Assembly (NCBI GenBank): GCA_047600605.1
Contig: JASGKK010000003.1
Location: 310,001 to 374,000, forward strand
Direction of reading: 5' to 3'
DNA from: CAYMZZ01 sp047600605
GTDB lineage: Bacteria > Bacteroidota > Bacteroidia > Chitinophagales > Chitinophagaceae
DNA: 64,000 bases
A program made the translations under genes and the position numbers. The notes beneath the pieces were generated by a model. It was not told where the DNA came from. It did no database searches and saw only the letters and a program-made list of their open reading frames with translations. This document shows positions 44,420 to 50,808 of this stretch, piece after piece. The stretch's first letter is position 1. Every line of letters starts with the position of its first letter.

Positions 44420-44427
44420 CAAATGTA
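44420..44427 (-). promoter_or_regulatory. -7 promoter box for the rimP-nusA-infB operon
   Basis: The minus strand reads TACATTTG, 64 bases before the rimP ATG. A leader of about 55-60 bases containing the hairpin would result. Confidence 0.5.
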
Positions 44428-44456
44428 AGTATATTTTCAGATACAAACCAAGCCGA

Positions 44457-44520
44457 GTTGTAAGTTGTAAGTTTTAAGTAATAAGTTACTCAGAACTTAT
44501 TACTCATTACTAATAACTTT
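44457..44520. repeat. Dispersed inverted repeat, family A (copy 6)
   Basis: AGTAATAAGTT (44477-44487) pairs perfectly with AACTTATTACT (44494-44504). The right end touches the stop codon of the outer-membrane protein gene. Confidence 0.7.
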
Positions 44521-45248
44521 TAAAGGCCACTCAGCGTCAGACCGATGGTAAACGGCCTGATTTCGGCTGCAACACCTTCTTTGAAAAGCGTTGTGATCTG
44601 GTAGCTGCCAAAGAGGGAGAAATGACCAAACCCTACCCGTGCCGTACCTACGAGGCGGGTTGTATTAAAATAGCTTTTATCATATTCCTTTACCATGTAG
44701 TCATTGATGGTAGACCCGCTCTTGGTTTGCAGGGTTTTGCTGCGGGTATAGGCTTTCAGCATAGTACCTACGCGCACCCCTATCGCAAATTTGAAGCTCT
44801 TGTCGGCATTTTCGGGGTCTTTGGTATAACGAAACTCTACAGGCGCCTCGAGGTATACGGTCGCCAGCTTGTTTTTCTTGAAATGGTTGGTGTCTGACAC
44901 ATCCCTGAACTGGAGTGTATTGGTATTTTCCTTCAGACCTACATAGGTTTTTTTGAACTTGATATGATCAGAAGAAATACCAGGACCAAAGGCCATGCTC
45001 AGCCGGGGATTGGTCTTAAACGGAAAATCGAACATGAAGAAAACGTTGAAACTCTTGGAAAAACCTCCGGTACTGATGGTATCAGGACGGCCAGCCCAGC
45101 CTGCAGAACCCAACTGGATCATAAAATGATCATTGGCCCGCCCGGCCAGGTTGAAGGACTTCTTTTTTTTGAGTGTAGCAGTAGAGTCCTGGGCCATAAG
45201 CGACTGAATCATCATCAATGAAACAGCGATCAGTACTATCTTCTTCAT
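44520..45248 (-). CDS. Putative outer-membrane beta-barrel protein
   Basis: This 242-residue protein has a signal peptide ending in SLMAQD. The rest alternates polar and aromatic residues in strand-length pieces (such as DHFMIQLGSAGWAG, FNVFFMFDFPF, KFAIGVRVGTML and HFSLFGSYQITTLF) and ends in a strand (FTIGLTLSGL), as small outer-membrane barrels of Bacteroidota (OmpA-like or PorT-like) do. There is no known ligand or enzyme motif. A TACATTTG box lies 20 bases upstream. It stands alone between the tRNA gene and the rimP operon. Fold likely; function unknown. Confidence 0.7.
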   Translation of the reverse strand: MKKIVLIAVSLMMIQSLMAQDSTATLKKKKSFNLAGRANDHFMIQLGSAGWAGRPDTISTGGFSKSFNVFFMFDFPFKTNPRLSMAFGPGISSDHIKFKKTYVGLKENTNTLQFRDVSDTNHFKKNKLATVYLEAPVEFRYTKDPENADKSFKFAIGVRVGTMLKAYTRSKTLQTKSGSTINDYMVKEYDKSYFNTTRLVGTARVGFGHFSLFGSYQITTLFKEGVAAEIRPFTIGLTLSGL

Positions 45249-45267
45249 ATAATAGTTAAGTAGTGGA

Positions 45268-45275
45268 CAAATGTA
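45268..45275 (-). promoter_or_regulatory. -7 promoter box for the outer-membrane barrel gene
   Basis: The minus strand reads TACATTTG, 20 bases before the ATG at 45248. Confidence 0.5.
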
Positions 45276-45320
45276 TTGGCATCGCGGTTAAGAAAAGGTT
45301 AAAGGCTTGCTTTATAAATA

Positions 45321-45346
45321 AATGCGGAACAAGTTTGTTCCGCATT
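45321..45346 (-). terminator. Terminator-like hairpin after the CAT tRNA
   Basis: AATGCGGAAC (45321-45330) pairs perfectly with GTTCCGCATT (45337-45346). On the minus strand it is followed by TTATTTATAAA, and it lies 80 bases after the tRNA 3' end. Confidence 0.6.
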
Positions 45347-45425
45347 AGCAAGTCTTTGACCGGTGCTGCCGGCGGATTGGCCGGATCGGATGACCCGTTT
45401 ATCCGTTTTCACCTTTCTTTTCCTG

Positions 45426-45499
45426 TGGACCCTGCTGGGATCGAACCAGCGACCCTCTGATTATGAGTCAGATGCTCTAACCGTCTGAGCTAAGGGTCC
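45426..45499 (-). tRNA. tRNA with CAT anticodon (Ile2 with lysidine, or elongator Met)
   Basis: The 74-base minus-strand sequence folds fully: acceptor GGACCCT with AGGGTCC, D-stem GCTC/GAGC, anticodon stem TCTGA/TCAGA with loop CTCATAA, T-stem GCTGG/CCAGC with loop TTCGATC, and discriminator A. The CCA end is not encoded. The anticodon is CAT. The CTTAGCTCAG start and GGTCGCTGG variable/T region resemble E. coli tRNA-Ile2 more than its elongator tRNA-Met, but isotype cannot be settled by eye. Confidence 0.92.
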
Positions 45500-45504
45500 C
45501 TGCA

Positions 45505-45570
45505 AGTTTTGAGTTATACGTATTAAGTTTTAAGCACTTAGAACTCATAACTTATTACGTAAAACTTACT
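45505..45570. repeat. Dispersed inverted repeat, family A (copy 7)
   Basis: Words AAGTTTTGAGTTATACGT and TATTAAGTTTTAAG face ACTCATAACTTATTACGT and AAAACTT. Pairing is imperfect. It lies just upstream of the CAT tRNA. Confidence 0.6.
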
Positions 45571-45607
45571 TTGGGGTGCAAAAATATGAGAAATAACGTA
45601 AGATGCG

Positions 45608-45847
45608 CTATTTGAGCTCTTCAAAATCAATATAATCTCCGGCGGGCGGGGCTTTGGGTCTTTGTGATTCCTGAAAACCCTGGCCGGAAGATGACTGCTG
45701 CTGGCGTCGTTGCTCTTCTTCCATCTTTTCCCTCACCTGATTAAACTGGCGCTTCATCTGGCGGCTGGCACGGTAAATAGGTATGATAAACCGGAATACC
45801 AGATTGTACAAAAACCAGATCAGCAACGCATACAATATGATTTTCAT
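45608..45847 (-). CDS. DUF4834-family small membrane protein
   Basis: This 79-residue protein has one N-terminal membrane segment (IILYALLIWFLYNLVFRFI), then a basic Gln/Arg-rich helical region (RQMKRQFNQVREKMEEEQRRQ), a low-complexity Ser/Gln stretch and the family ending GDYIDFEELK. DUF4834 proteins are restricted to Bacteroidota; none has a proven function. The -7 box at 45861-45868 would start transcription near 45854, so the second ATG at 45847 is preferred over the ATG at 45856, which would lie at or before the transcript start. Confidence 0.75.
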   Translation of the reverse strand: MKIILYALLIWFLYNLVFRFIIPIYRASRQMKRQFNQVREKMEEEQRRQQQSSSGQGFQESQRPKAPPAGDYIDFEELK

Positions 45848-45860
45848 GGCAGACATGATG

Positions 45861-45868
45861 CAAAGGTA
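45861..45868 (-). promoter_or_regulatory. -7 promoter box for the DUF4834 gene
   Basis: The minus strand reads TACCTTTG, 14 bases before ATG 45847 and five before ATG 45856. Confidence 0.5.
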
Positions 45869-45875
45869 GGACGTC

Positions 45876-45986
45876 TGATTTGAAGATTTGGAAATTTGAG
45901 GATTTGAAAATGCTTTATGAGTGATAAGGATGGCGTTTTAACCTCCCTTTATCAGCCCATCTTCAAATTTCCAAATCTTCAAATTC
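45876..45986. repeat. Dispersed inverted repeat, family B (copy 5), perfect 22-bp arms
   Basis: Arms at 45878-45899 and 45963-45984 are perfect reverse complements of GATTTGAAGATTTGGAAAT-type words. The loop is 63 bases. It lies between the divergent DUF4834 and hflX genes. Confidence 0.8.
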
Positions 45987-46005
45987 TTATCAGTTCACCA
46001 TTTCC

Positions 46006-46013
46006 TACTTTTG
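46006..46013 (+). promoter_or_regulatory. -7 promoter box for hflX
   Basis: TACTTTTG matches TAnnTTTG. The ATG at 46022 starts eight bases after it, so the mRNA is nearly leaderless, and the longer upstream frame is excluded. Confidence 0.6.
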
Positions 46014-46021
46014 CAAGTTCA

Positions 46022-47212
46022 ATGCTCGACAAGAAAAATACCATACAAAAAGAAGAACGGGCCGTACTGGTAGGCCTGGTGCATAAAGATCAGACCGAAC
46101 CACAGGTACAGGAGTACCTTGATGAGCTGGCTTTTCTCGCCGAAACGGCCGGTGCCGTTAGCGTAAAACGATTTACACAAAAACTACAGCACCCCGACAG
46201 CCGTACCTTTGTTGGCAAGGGCAAGCTGGAAGAGATACGTCTGTATATCCAGGATAAGGATATCCGCATCGCCATCTTTGATGACGAACTCTCCGGTGCA
46301 CAGATCAACAATATCGAAAAAGCGCTCGGTGTAAAAACCATCGACCGGTCTGACCTGATCCTCGACATCTTTGCCCGGCGTGCCAAGACAGCTCAGGCCA
46401 AGGCGCAGGTAGAACTGGCCCAGTACCAATACATCCTGCCACGACTGCGTGGTATGTGGAAACACCTCGAACGGTTAGGCGGTGGTATCGGCACACGAGG
46501 ACCCGGTGAGACGGAAATCGAAACCGACCGCCGTATCGTGCGCGACAAGATATCCCTGCTGCGCAAACGTCTTTCCGAAATAGATAAACAGGCACAGACA
46601 CAACGCAAAGACCGCGGCGAATTCATTCGTGTGGCCCTGGTAGGATATACCAATGTGGGTAAAAGCACCCTCATGACCCTGCTCAGCAAAAGCGATGTGT
46701 TTGCCGAGAATAAACTCTTTGCGACACTCGATACCACTACACGCAAAGTTGTATTCGAAACCACTCCTTTTCTCCTGAGCGACACGGTCGGATTTATCCG
46801 TAAGCTGCCTCACCACCTGGTAGAAAGTTTTAAAAGCACACTCGATGAGGTGCGTGAGGCCGATATATTGCTGCATGTAGTGGATATTTCACATCCCGCC
46901 TACGAAGATCAACTGGCTGTCGTAAATAAAACATTGTTTGAAATCGGTGCTGCTGAAAAACCAACACTCACGATCTTCAACAAGATGGATCTCTACGAAG
47001 AGCACACATTTGACGAATGGCTGGAAGAAAGCACCCGCAAGGAATTGCTCGAAGATCTGCGCGACCGCTGGCAACATGAAACCCAGGGCAACGCCGTTTT
47101 CATCTCTGCGCTCGAAAAAAGAAATATAGATACGCTACGTGCCACTATCCTGCAAAAAGTAAGAGACCTGTACAGGGTGAGGTATCCGTATAAAACGGAA
47201 TTTCTTTATTAG
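46022..47212 (+). CDS. hflX: GTPase HflX
   Basis: HflX binds 50S or 70S ribosomes and splits stalled ones, especially under stress. The 396-residue protein has the N-terminal HflX domain (about 1-190) with SRTFVGKGKLEEI and FDDELSGAQINNIE, the linker signature GPGETEIETDRR, and a G domain (about 200-365): VGYTNVGKSTLM, DTTTR, LSDTVGFIRKLP and NKMDL. The ATG at 46022 gives the family start; the in-frame extension to 45917 runs through a repeat and the promoter. The family B repeat lies between it and the divergent DUF4834 gene. Confidence 0.94.
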   Translation: MLDKKNTIQKEERAVLVGLVHKDQTEPQVQEYLDELAFLAETAGAVSVKRFTQKLQHPDSRTFVGKGKLEEIRLYIQDKDIRIAIFDDELSGAQINNIEKALGVKTIDRSDLILDIFARRAKTAQAKAQVELAQYQYILPRLRGMWKHLERLGGGIGTRGPGETEIETDRRIVRDKISLLRKRLSEIDKQAQTQRKDRGEFIRVALVGYTNVGKSTLMTLLSKSDVFAENKLFATLDTTTRKVVFETTPFLLSDTVGFIRKLPHHLVESFKSTLDEVREADILLHVVDISHPAYEDQLAVVNKTLFEIGAAEKPTLTIFNKMDLYEEHTFDEWLEESTRKELLEDLRDRWQHETQGNAVFISALEKRNIDTLRATILQKVRDLYRVRYPYKTEFLY

Positions 47213-47220
47213 GCTGGTGC

Positions 47221-47306
47221 TCGGTGATCAGTGGTCGGTATAAGACCATTTATCATGTACTGTTTACAATTTTCCCTGGCCACCGACCACTGACCGCCAA
47301 TCACTT
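47221..47306. repeat. Inverted repeat, family D, between hflX and the Rieske gene
   Basis: TCAGTGGTCGGT (47228-47239) pairs perfectly with ACCGACCACTGA (47282-47293). Another GTGAT/ATCAC pair extends the outer edge. Words like GACCAGTGAACAGTGG recur after the Rieske stop at 47652. Confidence 0.7.
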
Positions 47307-47313
47307 TTCTTCT

Positions 47314-47652
47314 ATGTGGCACAAACTGGCCGAACATCCCAATGAACTTGATTTTGGCAGCAACAACATTGCAGTGGCCGAAATAAATGGTAAAAAGATC
47401 TGTATTGGTCAGCACCAGGACCGCTATTTTGCCTTTGCCTATAAATGCCCGCATTCAGGCGGACTATTGTCGCAGGGATTTATTGATGCACTGGGTCAGG
47501 TGGTATGTCCCCTGCACCGGTACCGTTTCGACCTGAAAAATGGACGCAACACCAGCGGAGAAGGCTATTATCTCAGCCACTGGCCGGTAGAATGGCGCGA
47601 AGAGGGCCTCTTTGTAGACCTGCCCGATGCTAAGAAACCAGGCTGGCTATGA
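47314..47652 (+). CDS. Rieske [2Fe-2S] ferredoxin-like protein
   Basis: This 112-residue protein is a single soluble Rieske domain. The cluster ligands are Cys45 and His47 in CPHSGG and Cys65 and His68 in CPLHRYRF. It has no signal peptide, so it is a cytoplasmic electron carrier of the type used by ring-hydroxylating or nitrite-reductase-small-subunit-like systems; no partner oxygenase is adjacent. The ATG at 47314 gives the natural start MWHKLAEHPN; the longer frame from 47224 lies in a family D repeat. The partner and pathway are not known. Confidence 0.82.
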   Translation: MWHKLAEHPNELDFGSNNIAVAEINGKKICIGQHQDRYFAFAYKCPHSGGLLSQGFIDALGQVVCPLHRYRFDLKNGRNTSGEGYYLSHWPVEWREEGLFVDLPDAKKPGWL

Positions 47653-47796
47653 CCAGTGAACAGTGGATAGTACGACGGCTTTTCTATTATTTTTACCCTC
47701 ATCAAAAAGCTGGTTCTTTCCTTCTGTTTCTCACACTTTCAGAGGATATTTGACGTTATAAATGATCCCCTTGCGGGAAAATTGTCTGTATCCAAT

Positions 47797-49044
47797 ATGC
47801 TGAAATTAAAACCATATCCTGCTGCCCTGCTGGCGGCCCTGTTTATCTGCCTGCAGCCGCTGGCTGCCCAGCAGTCCACGGCCGATGAACTGTTTGCACA
47901 GGCACGTCAGGCCGCTTTCGAACAAAAGAATTACCCTCTCGCATTGGACCGTTGCCGTCAGGCTCTCGCACAAAGTCCGGGTTATACAGATATCCGTGTT
48001 TTTATGGGTCGTGTGTTTTACTGGAATGATCAGCCAGATAGTGCCCGCATCACGCTGGACCTCGCTGTAACAACAGCACCACAGCATGAAGATGCCAGTC
48101 TCGCCGCAGGCAGCATCGCTTACTTTATGGATCAGTATCCGCAGGCACTTGCTTATTGCACTAATGGCCTTCGCTATCATCCTGCATCAACAGACCTGTT
48201 GCTGCTTAAAACAAAAATCCTTATCGCCCAGCGTCAGTATAAGAATGCGTTGGCGATCACCGATTCACTTTTGCGTAAACAGCCTCCGGTAAAGGAGGCA
48301 CGTGCGCTGGCAGACCGTATCAAAGACTATCGCTCGGCCAACCGGATCGGGATCAATTACGATTACACCCATTTTTCAAAACAATTTGATCAGGCCTGGC
48401 ATCTCGCCAGTATTGATTATAGCCGGCAAACCGGTCTGGGTTCTGTGATTGCCCGTATCAACTATGGCAATCGTTTTGGTGAATCGGGCTGGCAGTTTGA
48501 AGCAGATGCCTATCCCCGTATTGCCCGCAATATGTATGCTTATGTCAACCTGGGCTATTCACCCGACCTGCCTATTTTCCCTAAATTCCGCTCCGGGTTT
48601 TCGCTTTATGTAAACCTGCCGCATAGTTTTGAAGCCGATGCGGGCTTTCGTTATCTGCATTTCAGCGATGATACCTGGATCTACACTGGTTCTGTTGGTA
48701 AATATTATAAAAGCTGGTGGTTTAATCTGCGTGCTTATGTCACACCTTCCAGCAGCCGAATCTCACAATCCTACGCTGCTACTGCCCGCTACTACCTGGG
48801 TGGCGCCGATGATTACCTGAGTTTTTCTGCCGGCACAGGTCTCTCGCCCGATGACCGCAGCCAGGCTGTTTTACTCAACAGCAATTACAAACTCGTTACC
48901 CGCCGTGCATCAGCAGCCTATTACTTCAGTTATAAAAAAATGAATCTTTTCTCCTTTGGTCTTTCCTGGGCCAATGTAGAATACCTGCCCAAAACCCGCG
49001 ACAACCAGATCAATGCCAGTATAGGCTATCACCGAAGATTCTGA
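47797..49044 (+). CDS. YaiO-like outer-membrane beta-barrel protein with TPR N-terminus
   Basis: This 415-residue protein has a signal peptide (to about residue 26, LAAQQ). TPR-like helix pairs run from about 30 to 165 (ADELFAQARQAAFEQKNYPLALD, LAYCTNGLRYHPASTD). A C-terminal barrel of about 230 residues, rich in aromatic strand ends, finishes INASIGYHRRF with a terminal Phe. This is the layout of the YaiO family and of TPR-barrel exporters such as PgaA. It is likely the outer-membrane exit or anchor for the polymer made by the glycosyltransferase at 52814-54241. It lies two bases before the next gene, so the pair is coupled. The ATG at 47797 is chosen over a TTG at 47782. Confidence 0.78.
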   Translation: MLKLKPYPAALLAALFICLQPLAAQQSTADELFAQARQAAFEQKNYPLALDRCRQALAQSPGYTDIRVFMGRVFYWNDQPDSARITLDLAVTTAPQHEDASLAAGSIAYFMDQYPQALAYCTNGLRYHPASTDLLLLKTKILIAQRQYKNALAITDSLLRKQPPVKEARALADRIKDYRSANRIGINYDYTHFSKQFDQAWHLASIDYSRQTGLGSVIARINYGNRFGESGWQFEADAYPRIARNMYAYVNLGYSPDLPIFPKFRSGFSLYVNLPHSFEADAGFRYLHFSDDTWIYTGSVGKYYKSWWFNLRAYVTPSSSRISQSYAATARYYLGGADDYLSFSAGTGLSPDDRSQAVLLNSNYKLVTRRASAAYYFSYKKMNLFSFGLSWANVEYLPKTRDNQINASIGYHRRF

Positions 49045-49046
49045 CC

Positions 49047-50198
49047 ATGACAGCTAAAACCAAAAAAAAGCTCCTGCTTTCCGGCATCCTTGCCATCCTG
49101 CTCCTGCCGCTTTGGATGTGGCTGGCCTGGCTGCTCACATCCAAAAAACAACTGGTAATAGCAATTGTAGACAAAACGGAGATCAGCCGCGCTGGCCAGG
49201 AGCATGTATCACTCACCTGGATACTGAACCATGAGCGTTATACCAAAACGCCCACCAAACCTTATAATACCGGAGACGATTACTTTGGTTTCTTTCCGCA
49301 AAAAGATGAAAAGTTCCGTGTGAAAGGGTTGGAACGTTTTACTGAACAGCAGTTGGAACAATTGAGCCAGGACTGTGATGCCACCTATTTCACCGATACC
49401 TATGGCGTTTACAACAACGAATGGTTTAGCGGAAAATCCAGTACCGAGCGCTCGGGCATACTCTATGGCGGTATGAGCCGGCAGGATGTCCGTTTTTTGC
49501 AAAAGATGAAGGAAAAGAAAAAACTTATCCTTACCGAATTCAATACGATTGGCTCTCCCACCGACTCTACAATCCGGCAGGAATTTGAAAACCTGTTTGG
49601 CCTTCAATGGAGCGGCTGGATCGGCCGTTATTTTGCTTCATTTGATACTTCTGTAAATAAGGAATTGCCCCGCTGGCTTATTAATAATTATAAAGCGCAG
49701 CATGGCGGCCAGTGGCCATTCACCAAATCAGGTATAGCACTGGTAAGCAATAAAGACGAAGTGGAAATCCTGGAAGATGGCCGCACGCTCACGCAACCAT
49801 TGCCACAGATCGTCACTTCTGAAGCGGCCTGTAGAGAATACGATCTGCCGCGGCAGATCAGCTACTCCTTCTGGTTTGATGTGATGCGCATTGATGCCAG
49901 CATCAACCAGGCCATTGCTTCATTTCATATAGATGTCAATAATGCCGGTCGTCAGCTGCTGGCCCGGTATGGCCTGTCGCCTCAGTTTCCTGCCGTCATC
50001 CGTCATGCAGCAGCCGATTATCGTTTTTATTATTTCTGCGCCGACTTCTGCGACAACCCCGTTAATCTTACCACTTCTTACTTTAAAGGCATCTCTGCCT
50101 TCCGTTCCTTTTTCTATACCGATGACCCCAGCGAGCGGGGAAGCTTTTTCTGGAATTATTACAGGCCGCTGGTGAGTTCTATTTTGAAAAAACACTAA
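49047..50198 (+). CDS. Membrane-anchored protein of unknown function in the polymer locus
   Basis: This 383-residue protein has one N-terminal membrane segment (about 8-30) and a large periplasmic part. The first strand LVIAIVDKTEI, then THFTDTYGVYNNEW-like text (TYFTDTYGVYN), ILYGGMSRQDVRFLQ and KKLILTEFNTIGSPT suggest a Rossmann- or glutamine-amidotransferase-like alpha/beta fold, but no catalytic motif is recognised. Four Cys residues occur, with FCADFCDN near the end. It starts two bases after the YaiO-like gene and should act on the same polymer. Its last 138 bases are repeated twice more downstream in a tandem array. I do not recognise the family. Confidence 0.65.
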   Translation: MTAKTKKKLLLSGILAILLLPLWMWLAWLLTSKKQLVIAIVDKTEISRAGQEHVSLTWILNHERYTKTPTKPYNTGDDYFGFFPQKDEKFRVKGLERFTEQQLEQLSQDCDATYFTDTYGVYNNEWFSGKSSTERSGILYGGMSRQDVRFLQKMKEKKKLILTEFNTIGSPTDSTIRQEFENLFGLQWSGWIGRYFASFDTSVNKELPRWLINNYKAQHGGQWPFTKSGIALVSNKDEVEILEDGRTLTQPLPQIVTSEAACREYDLPRQISYSFWFDVMRIDASINQAIASFHIDVNNAGRQLLARYGLSPQFPAVIRHAAADYRFYYFCADFCDNPVNLTTSYFKGISAFRSFFYTDDPSERGSFFWNYYRPLVSSILKKH

Positions 50199-50787
50199 CG
50201 ATCTGATTTGATGATTTGAAAATTTGATGATTTGAAGATGGCATTTAAGAGGGTGATCTTTTTCTATACACGAAACTTACTACTTATAACCTCTTACTCA
50301 CCTTCAAATTTTCAAATCAGTTAATCTTACCACTTCTTACTTTAAAGGCATCTCTGCCTTCCGTTCCTTTTTATATACCGATGACCCCAGCGAGCAGGGA
50401 AGCTTTTCTGGAATTATTACAGGCCGCTGGTGAGTTCTATTTTGAAAAAACAATAAAGAGCTGATTTGAAGATGGCATTTAAGAGGGTGATCTTTTTCTA
50501 TACACGAAACTTACTACTTATAGCCTCTTACTCACCTTCAAATTTTCAAATCAGTTAATCTTACCACTTCTTACTTTAAAGGCACCTCTACCTTCCGTTC
50601 CTTTTTATATACCGATGACCCCAGCGAGCAGGGAAGCTTTTCTGGAATTATTACAGACCGCTGGTGAGTTCTATTTTGAAAAAACAATAAAGAGCTGATT
50701 TGAAGATGGCATTTAAGAGGGTGACCTTTTTCTATACACGAAACTTACTACTTATAACCTCTTACTCACCTTCAAATTTTCAAATCA
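50061..50787. repeat. Three-copy tandem array containing the 3' end of the preceding gene
   Basis: Copies span 50061-50319 (259 bp), 50320-50553 (234 bp) and 50554-50787 (234 bp). Each begins with GTTAATCTTACCACTTCTTA and ends with CTTCAAATTTTCAAATCA, a family B word. Copy 1 holds the true last 138 bases of the gene. Copies 2 and 3 share a one-base loss in AGCTTTTCTGG and a 25-bp-shorter family B stretch, so they arose from one another after the first duplication. Confidence 0.9.
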
Positions 50788-50808
50788 TCAAATTATCAAA
50801 TCTCCGTC
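50199..50808. other. Intergenic region between convergent genes, filled by the tandem array
   Basis: This 610-base spacer contains the rest of copy 1 and copies 2 and 3 of the tandem array, plus family B words. No independent gene is seen; short frames here are gene fragments. Confidence 0.7.

Noticed and set aside
45917..46021. 35-residue N-terminal extension of HflX
   Set aside because: It crosses a family B repeat arm and the -7 box at 46006-46013.
47224..47313. 30-residue N-terminal extension of the Rieske protein
   Set aside because: It reads through the family D inverted repeat; the ATG at 47314 gives a normal Rieske start.
50061..50787. CRISPR array
   Set aside because: Units are 234-259 bp, nearly identical throughout, and have no spacers; they copy a gene end.
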